Shown here piece by piece: positions 1-5,479 of a stretch of DNA of 5,479 nt. Position numbers and translations under genes: made by a program. Within the stretch, counting starts at the first letter, position 1. Each line of letters opens with the position of its first letter. Source of the stretch: an uncultured Flavobacteriales bacterium. GTDB lineage: Bacteria > Bacteroidota > Bacteroidia > Flavobacteriales_E > Vicingaceae. Under the pieces are notes generated by a model. That model made no database searches, had not been told where the DNA came from, and worked only from the letters and a program-made list of their open reading frames with translations. The DNA is taken from the NCBI GenBank assembly GCA_937901255.1, contig CALCHN010000071.1, positions 1 to 5,479 of the forward strand. The letters run 5' to 3'.

Positions 1-1
1 C

Positions 2-157
2 ACTAATATTCAAGGTCAGGAAGTATTTGTGAAAAACAACTTCGATAATATTAATGTAATCAACGAAGAAATTAATATTGGAAATGTTAAAGGTGTTTAC
101 TTTGTAAATATCATTACCAACAACGAAGTAATTACTAAAAAGATTATTGTTCAATAA
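2..157 (+). CDS. C-terminal end of a secreted protein with a T9SS type A sorting domain (5' truncated)
   Basis: Only the last 51 codons are present; the reading frame is open from the left edge and ends at a TAA at 155-157. The peptide contains GQEVFVKNN early, then INIGNVKGVYFVNI, and ends KKIIVQ. This is the pattern of type A C-terminal sorting domains of Bacteroidota: a GQ-V strand, an 'I-(N/D)-(L/I)-(S/G)-x-(L/V)-x-x-G-(V/I)-Y' strand, then a final strand with a Lys-rich end. In known families this domain is recognised by the type IX secretion system in the outer membrane, cleaved, and the cargo is released or anchored to the cell surface. The function of the cargo lies upstream and cannot be told. 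A strong terminator starts 24 bases after the stop, so this gene probably ends its own transcript and is not in an operon with the large gene at 445. Confidence 0.88.
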   Translation, partial: TNIQGQEVFVKNNFDNINVINEEINIGNVKGVYFVNIITNNEVITKKIIVQ

Positions 158-180
158 ATAAGTAGTAAATAAGTTTTAGA

Positions 181-214
181 AAAGCTGCAACATTAATTTG
201 TTGCAGCTTTTTTT
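181..214 (+). terminator. Rho-independent terminator
   Basis: AAAGCTGCAAC (181-191) pairs perfectly with GTTGCAGCTTT (200-210), giving an 11-bp stem with an 8-base loop (ATTAATTT, 192-199). The 3' arm runs into seven consecutive T (208-214). It lies just after the stop codon of the T9SS cargo gene at 157 and is well placed to end that transcript. On the other strand the tract after the stem is interrupted (TTTTCTAAAA), so termination is expected mainly on the plus strand. Confidence 0.92.
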
Positions 215-444
215 GTTAGTATAATTCTCCATTCAAGTAAATATTTTTAGAAAACCTTACATCATTTAATAGGTTAGAATCATTCAGTAAATTTTTAGAC
301 TTGTCTAAAATAAAGCAACTTTTATAGGGTAAATAACGTCTATTGTCTATTAAATTTAAAAATGCAACATAAGTTGTTAAATTTTTGTAAACTTTGTAAA
401 CTACATTCTACTCAAAAAAATATTCATAACTAAAAATAAACCCC
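215..444 (+). other. Intergenic region, AT-rich, presumed promoter and leader of the large gene
   Basis: This stretch between the terminator and the ATG at 445 must hold the promoter of the large gene if that gene is transcribed on its own. I looked for the Bacteroidota promoter pattern (a -7 box TAnnTTTG with a -33 TTG-type box) and found only imperfect candidates: TAAATTTT at 378-385, TAAACTTTG at 388-396 (one base too long) and TACATTCT at 402-409. None has a convincing upstream box at the usual spacing, so no promoter is called. No Shine-Dalgarno sequence precedes the ATG; the 34 bases before it are A-rich and C/A-rich (CTCAAAAAAA, TAAAAATAAACCCC), which is normal for this phylum. A tandem 9-bp repeat and a startless minus-strand open frame in this region are described separately. 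Confidence 0.5.
384..401 (+). repeat. Perfect tandem 9-bp direct repeat upstream of the large gene
   Basis: TTTGTAAAC occurs twice with no spacer (384-392 and 393-401), 43 bases before the ATG at 445. The position is near where a promoter or activator site would be expected, and the repeat overlaps the imperfect -7-like element TAAACTTTG. It could be a site for a dimeric regulator, or simple slippage in AT-rich DNA. No function is shown by the sequence alone. Confidence 0.6.
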
Positions 445-510
445 ATGAAAAAATCAATATTATTTTTAAACTTAATTTTGAGTTTGTTTATTACACAAAG
501 TGTAATGGCT
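445..510 (+). other. Signal peptide (Sec, signal peptidase I type)
   Basis: Residues 1-22 show a short basic start (MKKS), a hydrophobic core (ILFLNLILSLFI) and a small-residue cleavage site, most likely VMA followed by Gln23. There is no Cys after the site, so it is not a lipoprotein signal. Export to the periplasm through Sec is the first step for T9SS cargo. Confidence 0.88.
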
Positions 511-3500
511 CAAATAACATTTGATAACGTTCCTCCATTATCAGGAGGGGGAAATACTGCTGGTGGAGTTTCTTTCAACTTTACTACTAACCAAAGTATT
601 ACTATACAAAACTTAAGATGTGCTTTTAGTACAGCTACTGGTACAGCAACAATTTGGTATAACCCACAAAAAATTAATGGGGCTCCTAATGTTTCTACAG
701 CAAATGGCTGGATTAATTTGGGTACTTCAGCTCCATTCGCTGGACAAAGTCCTGCATCTTCATCTCCTGTAGTACAGACAATACCAGTGCCATTAAATTT
801 AGTCATGCAACCTCAAGATACTTTTGGTATTTTTATTCAATGGACGGGAAATGTTTACCCAACTACTAATACAAATATTCCAACCTTTACAGATGGAACT
901 GTTACAATAATTGCGGATGCTTCTAGTGCATTTACGGGAACAGGAACAACTCCTTCATATAATCCAAGGCAAATTAATGGGGGAGTTATTTATACATTAA
1001 ATACTCCATGTTCAGGAGCACCAACTGCCGGTACGGCTACTGCTCCAACAACTGTTTGTGCTAATCAGCCATTTGATTTGTCACTATCAGGTCAAACTGT
1101 TGGAACAGGGTTAACTTACCAGTGGTTATCAGCTCCTTCAGCAACAGGCCCTTGGACACCTATTTCTGGGGCAACTTCATTTACTGAAACAGTTTCTCAA
1201 ACAACAGACACTTATTATGCATGTGAAGTTGTATGTACAAATAGTTCTTTAGCAGATACAACTGTAGCAATTTTTGTACAAACAAACCCCAATTTGCCAG
1301 GAGGAACCTATACTATTGGAGCAACAGGAACTTATCCTAACTTTACAGCAGCAGTTGCCGCTATGTCATGTGGTATTTCAGGGCCAGTTGTATTTAACGT
1401 ACTATCAGGTTCAGGTCCATTTAATGAACAAGTTACTATTCCTCAAATTATAAATGCTAGTGCAACAAATACCATTACATTTAACGGAAATGGAGAAACT
1501 ATTACATCTGCTACAACTACATCTGCACGTTCTATAATTTTATTAGATGGAGCAGATTATATAACTATAGACAGTTTAAATGTAGTAACCCAATCAGCTA
1601 CCAATAATTTTGCAATACAGTTAACCAACGATGCGGATTTTAATACCATTAATAACTGTAATATTGATTTAACTTCTACTTTAAATGAGGCTGGTTCAAC
1701 CAACGCAGGTATTGTAGTGTCTGGTAGTTTAACTAGTGCTACCACAGCAGGAGCATCAGGTACCAACAATACCTTTACCAACAACACTATTACTGGAGGA
1801 TATTATGGAATTACTATTAATGGTGCTTCTTCTACTAATCAATCTTTAAGTAATATAATTTCAGGAAATACCATACAAGATTTTTATTATTATGGAACAT
1901 ACTTAAGAAGTATATCTAATTCTGTCATCTCTAATAATGATATACATAGAATGAATAGAGTAAGCGTTAGTAATTTTTATGCTATGTATTTTATTACAAG
2001 TGGTAGCAGAAACTTAATAGAGGCTAATGAAATACACGATGCTTATACAGGAACTATAACATCTAGCACTAGTACTTCTTACCCAATTTATCACACTGGA
2101 ATTGACGCTGCTTTAGGAGACGAAAACAGAGTGATAAATAACTTAATTTACAACATTAATAACAATGGAACTGCCTATGCGTTTTATAATTCTAGTAGTG
2201 ATGGGGTTCATTATTTACACAATACTATTTCTTTAGATGACCCTAATGCTACTGGAGGAGACACAAGAGGTTTGTATCAAACACTTACTGCCTCAAACAT
2301 AGAATTTAAAAATAATATTATTTCAATAACTAGAGGTGGAACAGGTAGTAAATATTGTATTTATTTAAATACGTCAGGCTCTTCGGTTGCCAGCAACAAC
2401 AATGTATTTTACATGAACGCCCCAGCCGGAACGAATAACTTAGGTTATTCAGGAGGCGACCAAGCTACCTTGCTAGATTGGCAAACTGCCACTTCAGGTG
2501 ATGCCAATTCTATAGCTGATGATCCAATTTTTGCAAACCCTTCATCAGCACAATTTGCACCTACCAATGCAGGTATAAATGGTATAGCTGATGCTACTGT
2601 TAACGTTTTAACAGATTTTTACGGAGTAACAAGAGCAGCAACTCCAGACCCTGGAGCAATAGAATTTACTCCACCAGCTTGTCCTCAACCATCTAGCTTA
2701 GCAGCTATTAATGTTACAGGCTCAACAGTAGATTTAAGTTGGACAGAAAATGGAACAGCTACCATCTGGGATATAGAATGGGATACAGCAGGATTTACTC
2801 CAACAGGTATTCCAACAATTGTGGGTACTACCAACAACCCACAGCAAATAACAGGTTTAACTCCGTTAACTGATTATGAATTTTATGTAAGAAGTATTTG
2901 TGGCGTTAATGATACCAGTTTATGGTCAGGACCTTATTTGTTCACAACTGGTTGTGCTACTCAGTTATCTGGAACTTATACCATTGGTACAACAGGGAAC
3001 TACTTAACCTTTACCGATGCAGTTAATGAAATGATTACTTGTGGAATTTCTGGACCAGTAGTATTTAATGTATTATCAGGTTCAGGACCATTTAACGAAC
3101 AAATTACTATCCCACCAATTCTTGGAGCAAGTGGAGTAAACACCATTACCTTTAATGGAAATGGAGAAGTGATAACATCAACTACTACCTCTTCAACTCG
3201 TTCTATCATTTTATTAGATGGAGCTGATCATATTACTTTTGATAGTTTAGTAGTTCAGACACAATCTTCTACCAATAACTTTGCTATACAATTAATTAAT
3301 GATGCAGATTCAAACACGATTAATAATTGTGTAGTTGATTTAACATCTACTTTAAATGATGCTGGTTCAACTAATGCAGCTATTGTAGTATCAGGTAGTT
3401 TAACCAGTGCAACAACAGCAGGGGCATCTGGTGCGTACAATACAATTACTAACAATCACATTATTGGAGGATATTACGGTATTACTATTAATGGTGCATC

Positions 3501-5479
3501 CTCAGCTAGTGAATCAAATGGTAATATTATTAATAATAATCGTATAGAAGATGCATATATTTATTCCACTTATTTAAGAAGTATTTCAAACTCTACTATT
3601 AGTTTTAACGATATCAGTCGTCCAAATAGAACAAGTGTTAGCACTTTTTATGGTTTATATTTTATAACAAGTGGAGAAAGAAATACAATTGAAGGCAATA
3701 GAATACATGATCCATATAGAGGTATAGGTGGTGCTTCATCAAGTACTTCATACCTCATTTATCACTCAAGTGTGGATGCTACAGTTGGAAATGAAAATAA
3801 AGTAATAAACAATTTAATTTACAACATCAATAACAATGGATCTATTTATGCCTTATACAATGCAGGTAGTGATGGCGTTCATTATTACCACAATACGGTA
3901 TCTCTAGATGACCAAAACGCTACTGGTGGCTTAGCTAGAGGATTTTATCAAACAACTCTTGCTTCTAACATTGAGTTTAAAAATAATATCATAACTAATA
4001 CACGTTCAGGTGGTGGGGTATTATATTGTATTTATTTAAACACTACAACATCTACAATTGTGAGCAATAATAATGTGTTTTATACCCCTACAAGTATAAA
4101 TAGCCTTGGTTATTATGGGGGAGCTCAAAACACACTAATAGACTGGCAAACAGCAACAGGTGGAGATGCTAACTCAGTAGATGCTCAGCCTTTGTATGCT
4201 AACCCAACAGCTAATAATTATGCGCCTAGTAGTCCTTTGGTGGATGGTATAGCAGATGCATCAGTAAATGTATTAACGGATATTTTTGGTGCAACAAGAG
4301 CAGCAACTCCAGATCCTGGAGCTATTGAGTTTACACCTTCTAGTTGTAGCCAACCATCTAACTTAACTGCGATTAATATTACTAATTCAACAGCAGATTT
4401 AAGCTGGATAGAAACAGGCACCGCCACCACATGGCAAATAGATTGGGATACAGCTGGAGTTGCTCAAGGTTTTGGTAACTTAGTCGTAACAACAAACAAT
4501 CCACATACCATCACAGGGTTGTCTGGTCAAAGCGAATATAGATTTTATGTGAGAAGTATTTGTTCAGTAGGAGATACAAGTGTTTGGGGAGGTCCTTATA
4601 CCTTAACGACACTATGTGCGCCATCAACAGCACCATGGTTAGACGATGTAGAAACGCATGCTACAACAACCAACTCAACAATAGAAAACTGTTGGTCGTC
4701 ATCACCGTCAGGCACAACTGCTGCTTTTAGATGGAATATAGATGGAGCGGGTTCAACTCCAACAGGAAGCACAGGACCTTCTGGAGCTTATAGTGGCAAC
4801 AATTATTTTTATGTTGAATCTTCAAGTGGATCAACTGGTGATGAAGCTTTCTTATCCTTACCATTAGTTGATGTTTCTGCACTAACAAGTCCAATGTTAG
4901 AGTATTACTATCACATGTATGGATCAAATACTGGAGATTTATATGTAGAACTATTTGATGGTGCTAATTGGAACAAGATTGACTCCATAAAAGGAGAACA
5001 ACAAACAGCTGATACTGACCCATGGATTAAAAAACAAGTGGTAATTAGTGGTGCTACTTCTGATACACTTCAAATACGATTTGTTGCTGTAAAAGGTGGT
5101 GGAATACAAGGAGATATCAGTATAGATGATGTTAGTGTAAAAGAAACTCCATCTTGTCCGGAACCAAACTTTTTAGGAGTTAATAACTTACTTCCAAATC
5201 AAGCTGATTTTGTTTGGACAGAAGTAGGTTCAGCAACAACTTGGCAAATAGAATGGGCGTTATCTGGATTTACCTTAGGTAATGGTGTTAGATTAAACAC
5301 AACCACAAATCCTCATACACAATTAGGGTTAGCTCCTCAAACAGAATACGAATTTTATGTGAGAAGTATATGTGGTGTTGGAGATACTAGCCTATGGGTA
5401 GGACCATACACCTTTACAACTCCTTGTATGATAGTTACTTCATTCCCTTACTTTGAAGATTTTGAAAACGGTAAAGGAT
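445..5479 (+). CDS. Giant secreted modular surface protein, beta-helix/Fn3/MAM (3' truncated)
   Basis: One reading frame runs from the ATG at 445 to the right edge without a stop: 1678 complete codons plus one base. The start is chosen because it begins a clear signal peptide and follows an A-rich leader; no Shine-Dalgarno site is seen, as is usual in Bacteroidota. Modules in order: signal peptide 1-22; unassigned beta-rich domain about 23-188; Ig-like domain about 189-280 (Cys205, Trp227, Cys260); beta-helix plus Fn3 unit 1 (287-837); a second copy of that unit (843-1391); MAM-like domain 1392-1570; Fn3-3 1571-1661; and the start of another MAM-like domain. The protein is rich in Thr, Ser, Asn and Gly and poor in Lys, as extracellular repeat proteins of this phylum often are. 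Fn3, Ig and MAM modules are adhesion or spacer domains, and right-handed beta-helices are common in adhesins and polysaccharide-binding or -cleaving proteins. I infer a cell-surface adhesin or polymer-binding protein. No catalytic residues could be assigned, so a polysaccharide lyase cannot be claimed. T9SS export is inferred from the neighbouring gene and architecture; the C-terminal sorting domain is not in view. Confidence 0.93.
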   Translation, partial: MKKSILFLNLILSLFITQSVMAQITFDNVPPLSGGGNTAGGVSFNFTTNQSITIQNLRCAFSTATGTATIWYNPQKINGAPNVSTANGWINLGTSAPFAGQSPASSSPVVQTIPVPLNLVMQPQDTFGIFIQWTGNVYPTTNTNIPTFTDGTVTIIADASSAFTGTGTTPSYNPRQINGGVIYTLNTPCSGAPTAGTATAPTTVCANQPFDLSLSGQTVGTGLTYQWLSAPSATGPWTPISGATSFTETVSQTTDTYYACEVVCTNSSLADTTVAIFVQTNPNLPGGTYTIGATGTYPNFTAAVAAMSCGISGPVVFNVLSGSGPFNEQVTIPQIINASATNTITFNGNGETITSATTTSARSIILLDGADYITIDSLNVVTQSATNNFAIQLTNDADFNTINNCNIDLTSTLNEAGSTNAGIVVSGSLTSATTAGASGTNNTFTNNTITGGYYGITINGASSTNQSLSNIISGNTIQDFYYYGTYLRSISNSVISNNDIHRMNRVSVSNFYAMYFITSGSRNLIEANEIHDAYTGTITSSTSTSYPIYHTGIDAALGDENRVINNLIYNINNNGTAYAFYNSSSDGVHYLHNTISLDDPNATGGDTRGLYQTLTASNIEFKNNIISITRGGTGSKYCIYLNTSGSSVASNNNVFYMNAPAGTNNLGYSGGDQATLLDWQTATSGDANSIADDPIFANPSSAQFAPTNAGINGIADATVNVLTDFYGVTRAATPDPGAIEFTPPACPQPSSLAAINVTGSTVDLSWTENGTATIWDIEWDTAGFTPTGIPTIVGTTNNPQQITGLTPLTDYEFYVRSICGVNDTSLWSGPYLFTTGCATQLSGTYTIGTTGNYLTFTDAVNEMITCGISGPVVFNVLSGSGPFNEQITIPPILGASGVNTITFNGNGEVITSTTTSSTRSIILLDGADHITFDSLVVQTQSSTNNFAIQLINDADSNTINNCVVDLTSTLNDAGSTNAAIVVSGSLTSATTAGASGAYNTITNNHIIGGYYGITINGASSASESNGNIINNNRIEDAYIYSTYLRSISNSTISFNDISRPNRTSVSTFYGLYFITSGERNTIEGNRIHDPYRGIGGASSSTSYLIYHSSVDATVGNENKVINNLIYNINNNGSIYALYNAGSDGVHYYHNTVSLDDQNATGGLARGFYQTTLASNIEFKNNIITNTRSGGGVLYCIYLNTTTSTIVSNNNVFYTPTSINSLGYYGGAQNTLIDWQTATGGDANSVDAQPLYANPTANNYAPSSPLVDGIADASVNVLTDIFGATRAATPDPGAIEFTPSSCSQPSNLTAINITNSTADLSWIETGTATTWQIDWDTAGVAQGFGNLVVTTNNPHTITGLSGQSEYRFYVRSICSVGDTSVWGGPYTLTTLCAPSTAPWLDDVETHATTTNSTIENCWSSSPSGTTAAFRWNIDGAGSTPTGSTGPSGAYSGNNYFYVESSSGSTGDEAFLSLPLVDVSALTSPMLEYYYHMYGSNTGDLYVELFDGANWNKIDSIKGEQQTADTDPWIKKQVVISGATSDTLQIRFVAVKGGGIQGDISIDDVSVKETPSCPEPNFLGVNNLLPNQADFVWTEVGSATTWQIEWALSGFTLGNGVRLNTTTNPHTQLGLAPQTEYEFYVRSICGVGDTSLWVGPYTFTTPCMIVTSFPYFEDFENGKG
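511..1008 (+). other. N-terminal beta-rich domain of unknown family (residues 23-188)
   Basis: About 166 residues of alternating hydrophobic and Thr/Ser/Gly residues between the signal peptide and the Ig-like domain. Visible landmarks are a Gly run near the start (SGGGN), the strand TATIWYNPQ, the GWINLG segment, the strand DTFGIFIQW and the closing strand GGVIYTL. The single Cys (in LRCAF) is unpaired within the domain. The pattern of WY, GW-x-x-LG and a 'FGIFIQW' strand looks like an extracellular beta-sandwich found at the front of large secreted proteins, but I cannot name the family. Confidence 0.5.
1009..1284 (+). other. Ig-like domain (residues 189-280)
   Basis: The segment has the spacing of an immunoglobulin-type fold: Cys205 in the B strand (TVCANQPFDLSLSG), Trp227 in the C strand (LTYQWLSA), then TDTYYACEVVC with Tyr-x-Cys260 in the F strand and a closing strand ADTTVAIFV. 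The 'YQW...W-x-P-I-x-G-A-T' and 'YYACEV-C' wording is typical of Ig-like repeats in secreted Bacteroidota proteins. A Cys205-Cys260 disulphide is plausible. It probably acts as a spacer or binding module between the N-terminal domain and the first beta-helix. Confidence 0.75.
1303..2958 (+). repeat. Long tandem repeat, copy 1: beta-helix A1 plus Fn3-1 (552 residues)
   Basis: The unit starts at GTYTIGATGTY (residue 287) and ends after the Fn3 module at residue 838. The opening has the motif TIG-x-x-G-x-Y-x-x-F-x-x-AV, then GISGPVVFNV, NEQ-x-TIP and NTITFNGNGE, a familiar cap for right-handed parallel beta-helix domains of Bacteroidota. Then come rungs rich in Asn turns (for example NTFTNNTITGGYYGITING, VINNLIYNINNNG, IEFKNNII and SNNNVFY), as expected for an Asn ladder. 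The helix ends in a D-x-x-G-x-x-R motif followed by DPGAIEF (2614-2667). This layout resembles the 'choice-of-anchor Q' and parallel beta-helix families. No catalytic Asp or Arg triad of a polysaccharide lyase can be assigned by eye. Confidence 0.85.
2680..2955 (+). repeat. Fibronectin type III module 1 (residues 746-837)
   Basis: A 92-residue module that begins CPQPSSL and ends FTTGC. It has the Fn3 signposts: a Trp in the B strand (VDLSWTENG), WDIEWDTAG in the C strand, the TGLTPLTDYEFYVRSIC segment with the conserved Leu-x-Pro-x-Thr-x-Tyr, and GPYLFTT in the G strand. The Cys at each end and the Cys of RSIC recur in all three copies. It closes the first beta-helix unit and likely acts as a rigid spacer. 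Confidence 0.9.
2971..4620 (+). repeat. Long tandem repeat, copy 2: beta-helix A2 plus Fn3-2 (550 residues)
   Basis: This is a near-full-length second copy of the block that starts at 1303; the start-to-start distance is 1668 bases (556 codons), with a 4-residue linker between the copies. It opens with GTYTIGTTGNY, repeats GISGPVVFNV, NEQ, NTITFNGNGE, SIILLDGAD, SGSLTSATTAGASG and GGYYGITING, and ends with D-x-F-G-A-T-R and DPGAIEF (4279-4332) before its Fn3. By eye the helix parts are about 70% identical at the protein level, with single-residue indels only. Identical protein blocks often use different codons, so the duplication is not recent. Confidence 0.9.
4345..4617 (+). repeat. Fibronectin type III module 2 (residues 1301-1391)
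   Basis: A 91-residue copy of the Fn3 module, from CSQPSNL to TLTTLC. It keeps LSWIETG, TTWQIDWDTAG, ITGLSGQSEYRFYVRSIC and GPYTLTT. The Pro and Thr of the usual Leu-x-Pro-x-Thr-x-Tyr turn are changed here to Ser and Ser (GLSGQSEY). It ends the second beta-helix unit and leads straight into the MAM-like domain. Confidence 0.9.
4618..5154 (+). other. MAM-like domain (residues 1392-1570)
   Basis: About 179 residues with the signposts of MAM (meprin/A5/mu) domains: ENCW near the start, GNNYFYVESSSG, LSLPLVDVS, the core LEYYYHMYGSNTGDLYVEL (His1490, Gly1493), a Trp in DPWIKKQV, and the closing GDISIDDVSV with Asp1561-Asp1562. In the known family the strand pattern 'YHMYG...G-x-L-x-V' and the end 'GDIAIDDIS' belong to a jelly-roll adhesion fold. 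It is absent after the first beta-helix/Fn3 unit, where a second beta-helix follows instead. Its likely role is protein or glycan binding at the cell surface. Confidence 0.85.
5155..5427 (+). repeat. Fibronectin type III module 3 (residues 1571-1661)
   Basis: A third 91-residue Fn3 module, from CPEPNFL to TFTTPC. It keeps DFVWTEVG, TTWQIEWALSG, LGLAPQTEYEFYVRSIC and GPYTFTT. The start is the most divergent of the three (FLGVNNLLPNQ), while the second half, from YEFYVRSICGV to the end, nearly matches module 1. It follows the MAM-like domain and precedes another one, so from here the protein appears to alternate MAM and Fn3. Confidence 0.9.
5428..5479 (+). other. Probable start of a second MAM-like domain (cut by the window edge)
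   Basis: The last 17 codons read MIVTSFPYFEDFENGKG. The 'FPYFEDFENG' wording is the usual opening of MAM-like and related jelly-roll domains after an Fn3 module in secreted Bacteroidota proteins; the first MAM-like domain opens in a looser form, APWLDDVET. The rest lies outside the window, so the assignment rests on a short segment and on the context. Confidence 0.55.

Noticed and set aside
378..409. Candidate Bacteroidota -7 boxes (TAAATTTT, TAAACTTTG, TACATTCT)
   Set aside because: None matches TAnnTTTG fully and none has a -33 element at a proper distance; in DNA this AT-rich such near-matches are expected by chance.
510..806. 98-residue open frame on the minus strand
   Set aside because: It lies wholly antisense to the signal-peptide and N-terminal domain coding region of the large gene and has no plausible leader or domain.
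1557..1787. Minus-strand open frame that resembles another at 3255-3455 (shared LVKLPDTTI and LVEPASFKV)
   Set aside because: The likeness follows from the duplicated sense-strand units; both lie antisense to the beta-helix repeats, so it is no evidence for a real protein family.
1303..2667. Possible pectate-lyase or other polysaccharide lyase activity of the beta-helices
   Set aside because: The fold fits, but no catalytic Asp/Arg/Lys arrangement or family signature could be recognised, so only a structural call is made.
3000..3209. 69-residue minus-strand open frame
   Set aside because: It is antisense to the cap of beta-helix A2, which is clearly coding on the plus strand.
4218..4430. 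70-residue minus-strand open frame
   Set aside because: It is antisense to the end of beta-helix A2 and the start of Fn3-2, with no support of its own.
1303..4620. Long direct repeats as a mobile element or composite transposon
   Set aside because: The repeats are in-frame protein-coding domain copies with no transposase, terminal inverted repeats or target-site duplication.
4727..4927. 66-residue minus-strand open frame rich in His, Leu and Lys
   Set aside because: It starts at a TTG and is antisense to the MAM-like domain; its composition is that of a reverse-complement shadow.

Overview
The window looks like chromosomal DNA of a low-GC member of the Bacteroidota, most likely a flavobacterium-like marine or freshwater lineage. 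The evidence is a classic type IX secretion (T9SS) type A C-terminal sorting domain at the left edge, AT-rich codon use, A-rich translation starts without a Shine-Dalgarno sequence, and a very large modular secreted protein made of beta-helix, Fn3, Ig-like and MAM-like modules. The genus cannot be fixed from this sequence.

Layout: (1) 2-157, the last 51 codons of a secreted protein that ends in a T9SS sorting domain. (2) 181-214, a strong intrinsic terminator. (3) 215-444, an AT-rich intergenic stretch with a perfect tandem 9-bp repeat (384-401) and a 63-codon startless open frame on the minus strand that may be a decayed gene or chance. (4) 445-5479, one uninterrupted plus-strand reading frame of at least 1678 codons that runs off the right edge. 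It fills 92% of the window. Because no stop codon is present, a caller that requires a complete ORF would miss it. Minus-strand ORFs within it are antisense shadows.

Order of modules in the giant protein: signal peptide (residues 1-22); N-terminal beta-rich domain (about 23-188); Ig-like domain (about 189-280); beta-helix A1 (287-745) plus Fn3-1 (746-837); beta-helix A2 (843-1300) plus Fn3-2 (1301-1391); MAM-like domain (1392-1570); Fn3-3 (1571-1661); start of what looks like a second MAM-like domain (1662 onward). The [beta-helix + Fn3] block is a tandem duplication of about 550 residues per copy, roughly 70% identical over the helix part. After it the architecture changes to an alternation of MAM and Fn3.

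The two genes appear to be independently transcribed, secreted, probably surface-displayed proteins. The second reads as a large adhesin-like or carbohydrate-binding surface protein. No catalytic site was recognised, and its presumed T9SS sorting signal would lie outside the window. I found no RNA gene, mobile element, CRISPR array or defence system.
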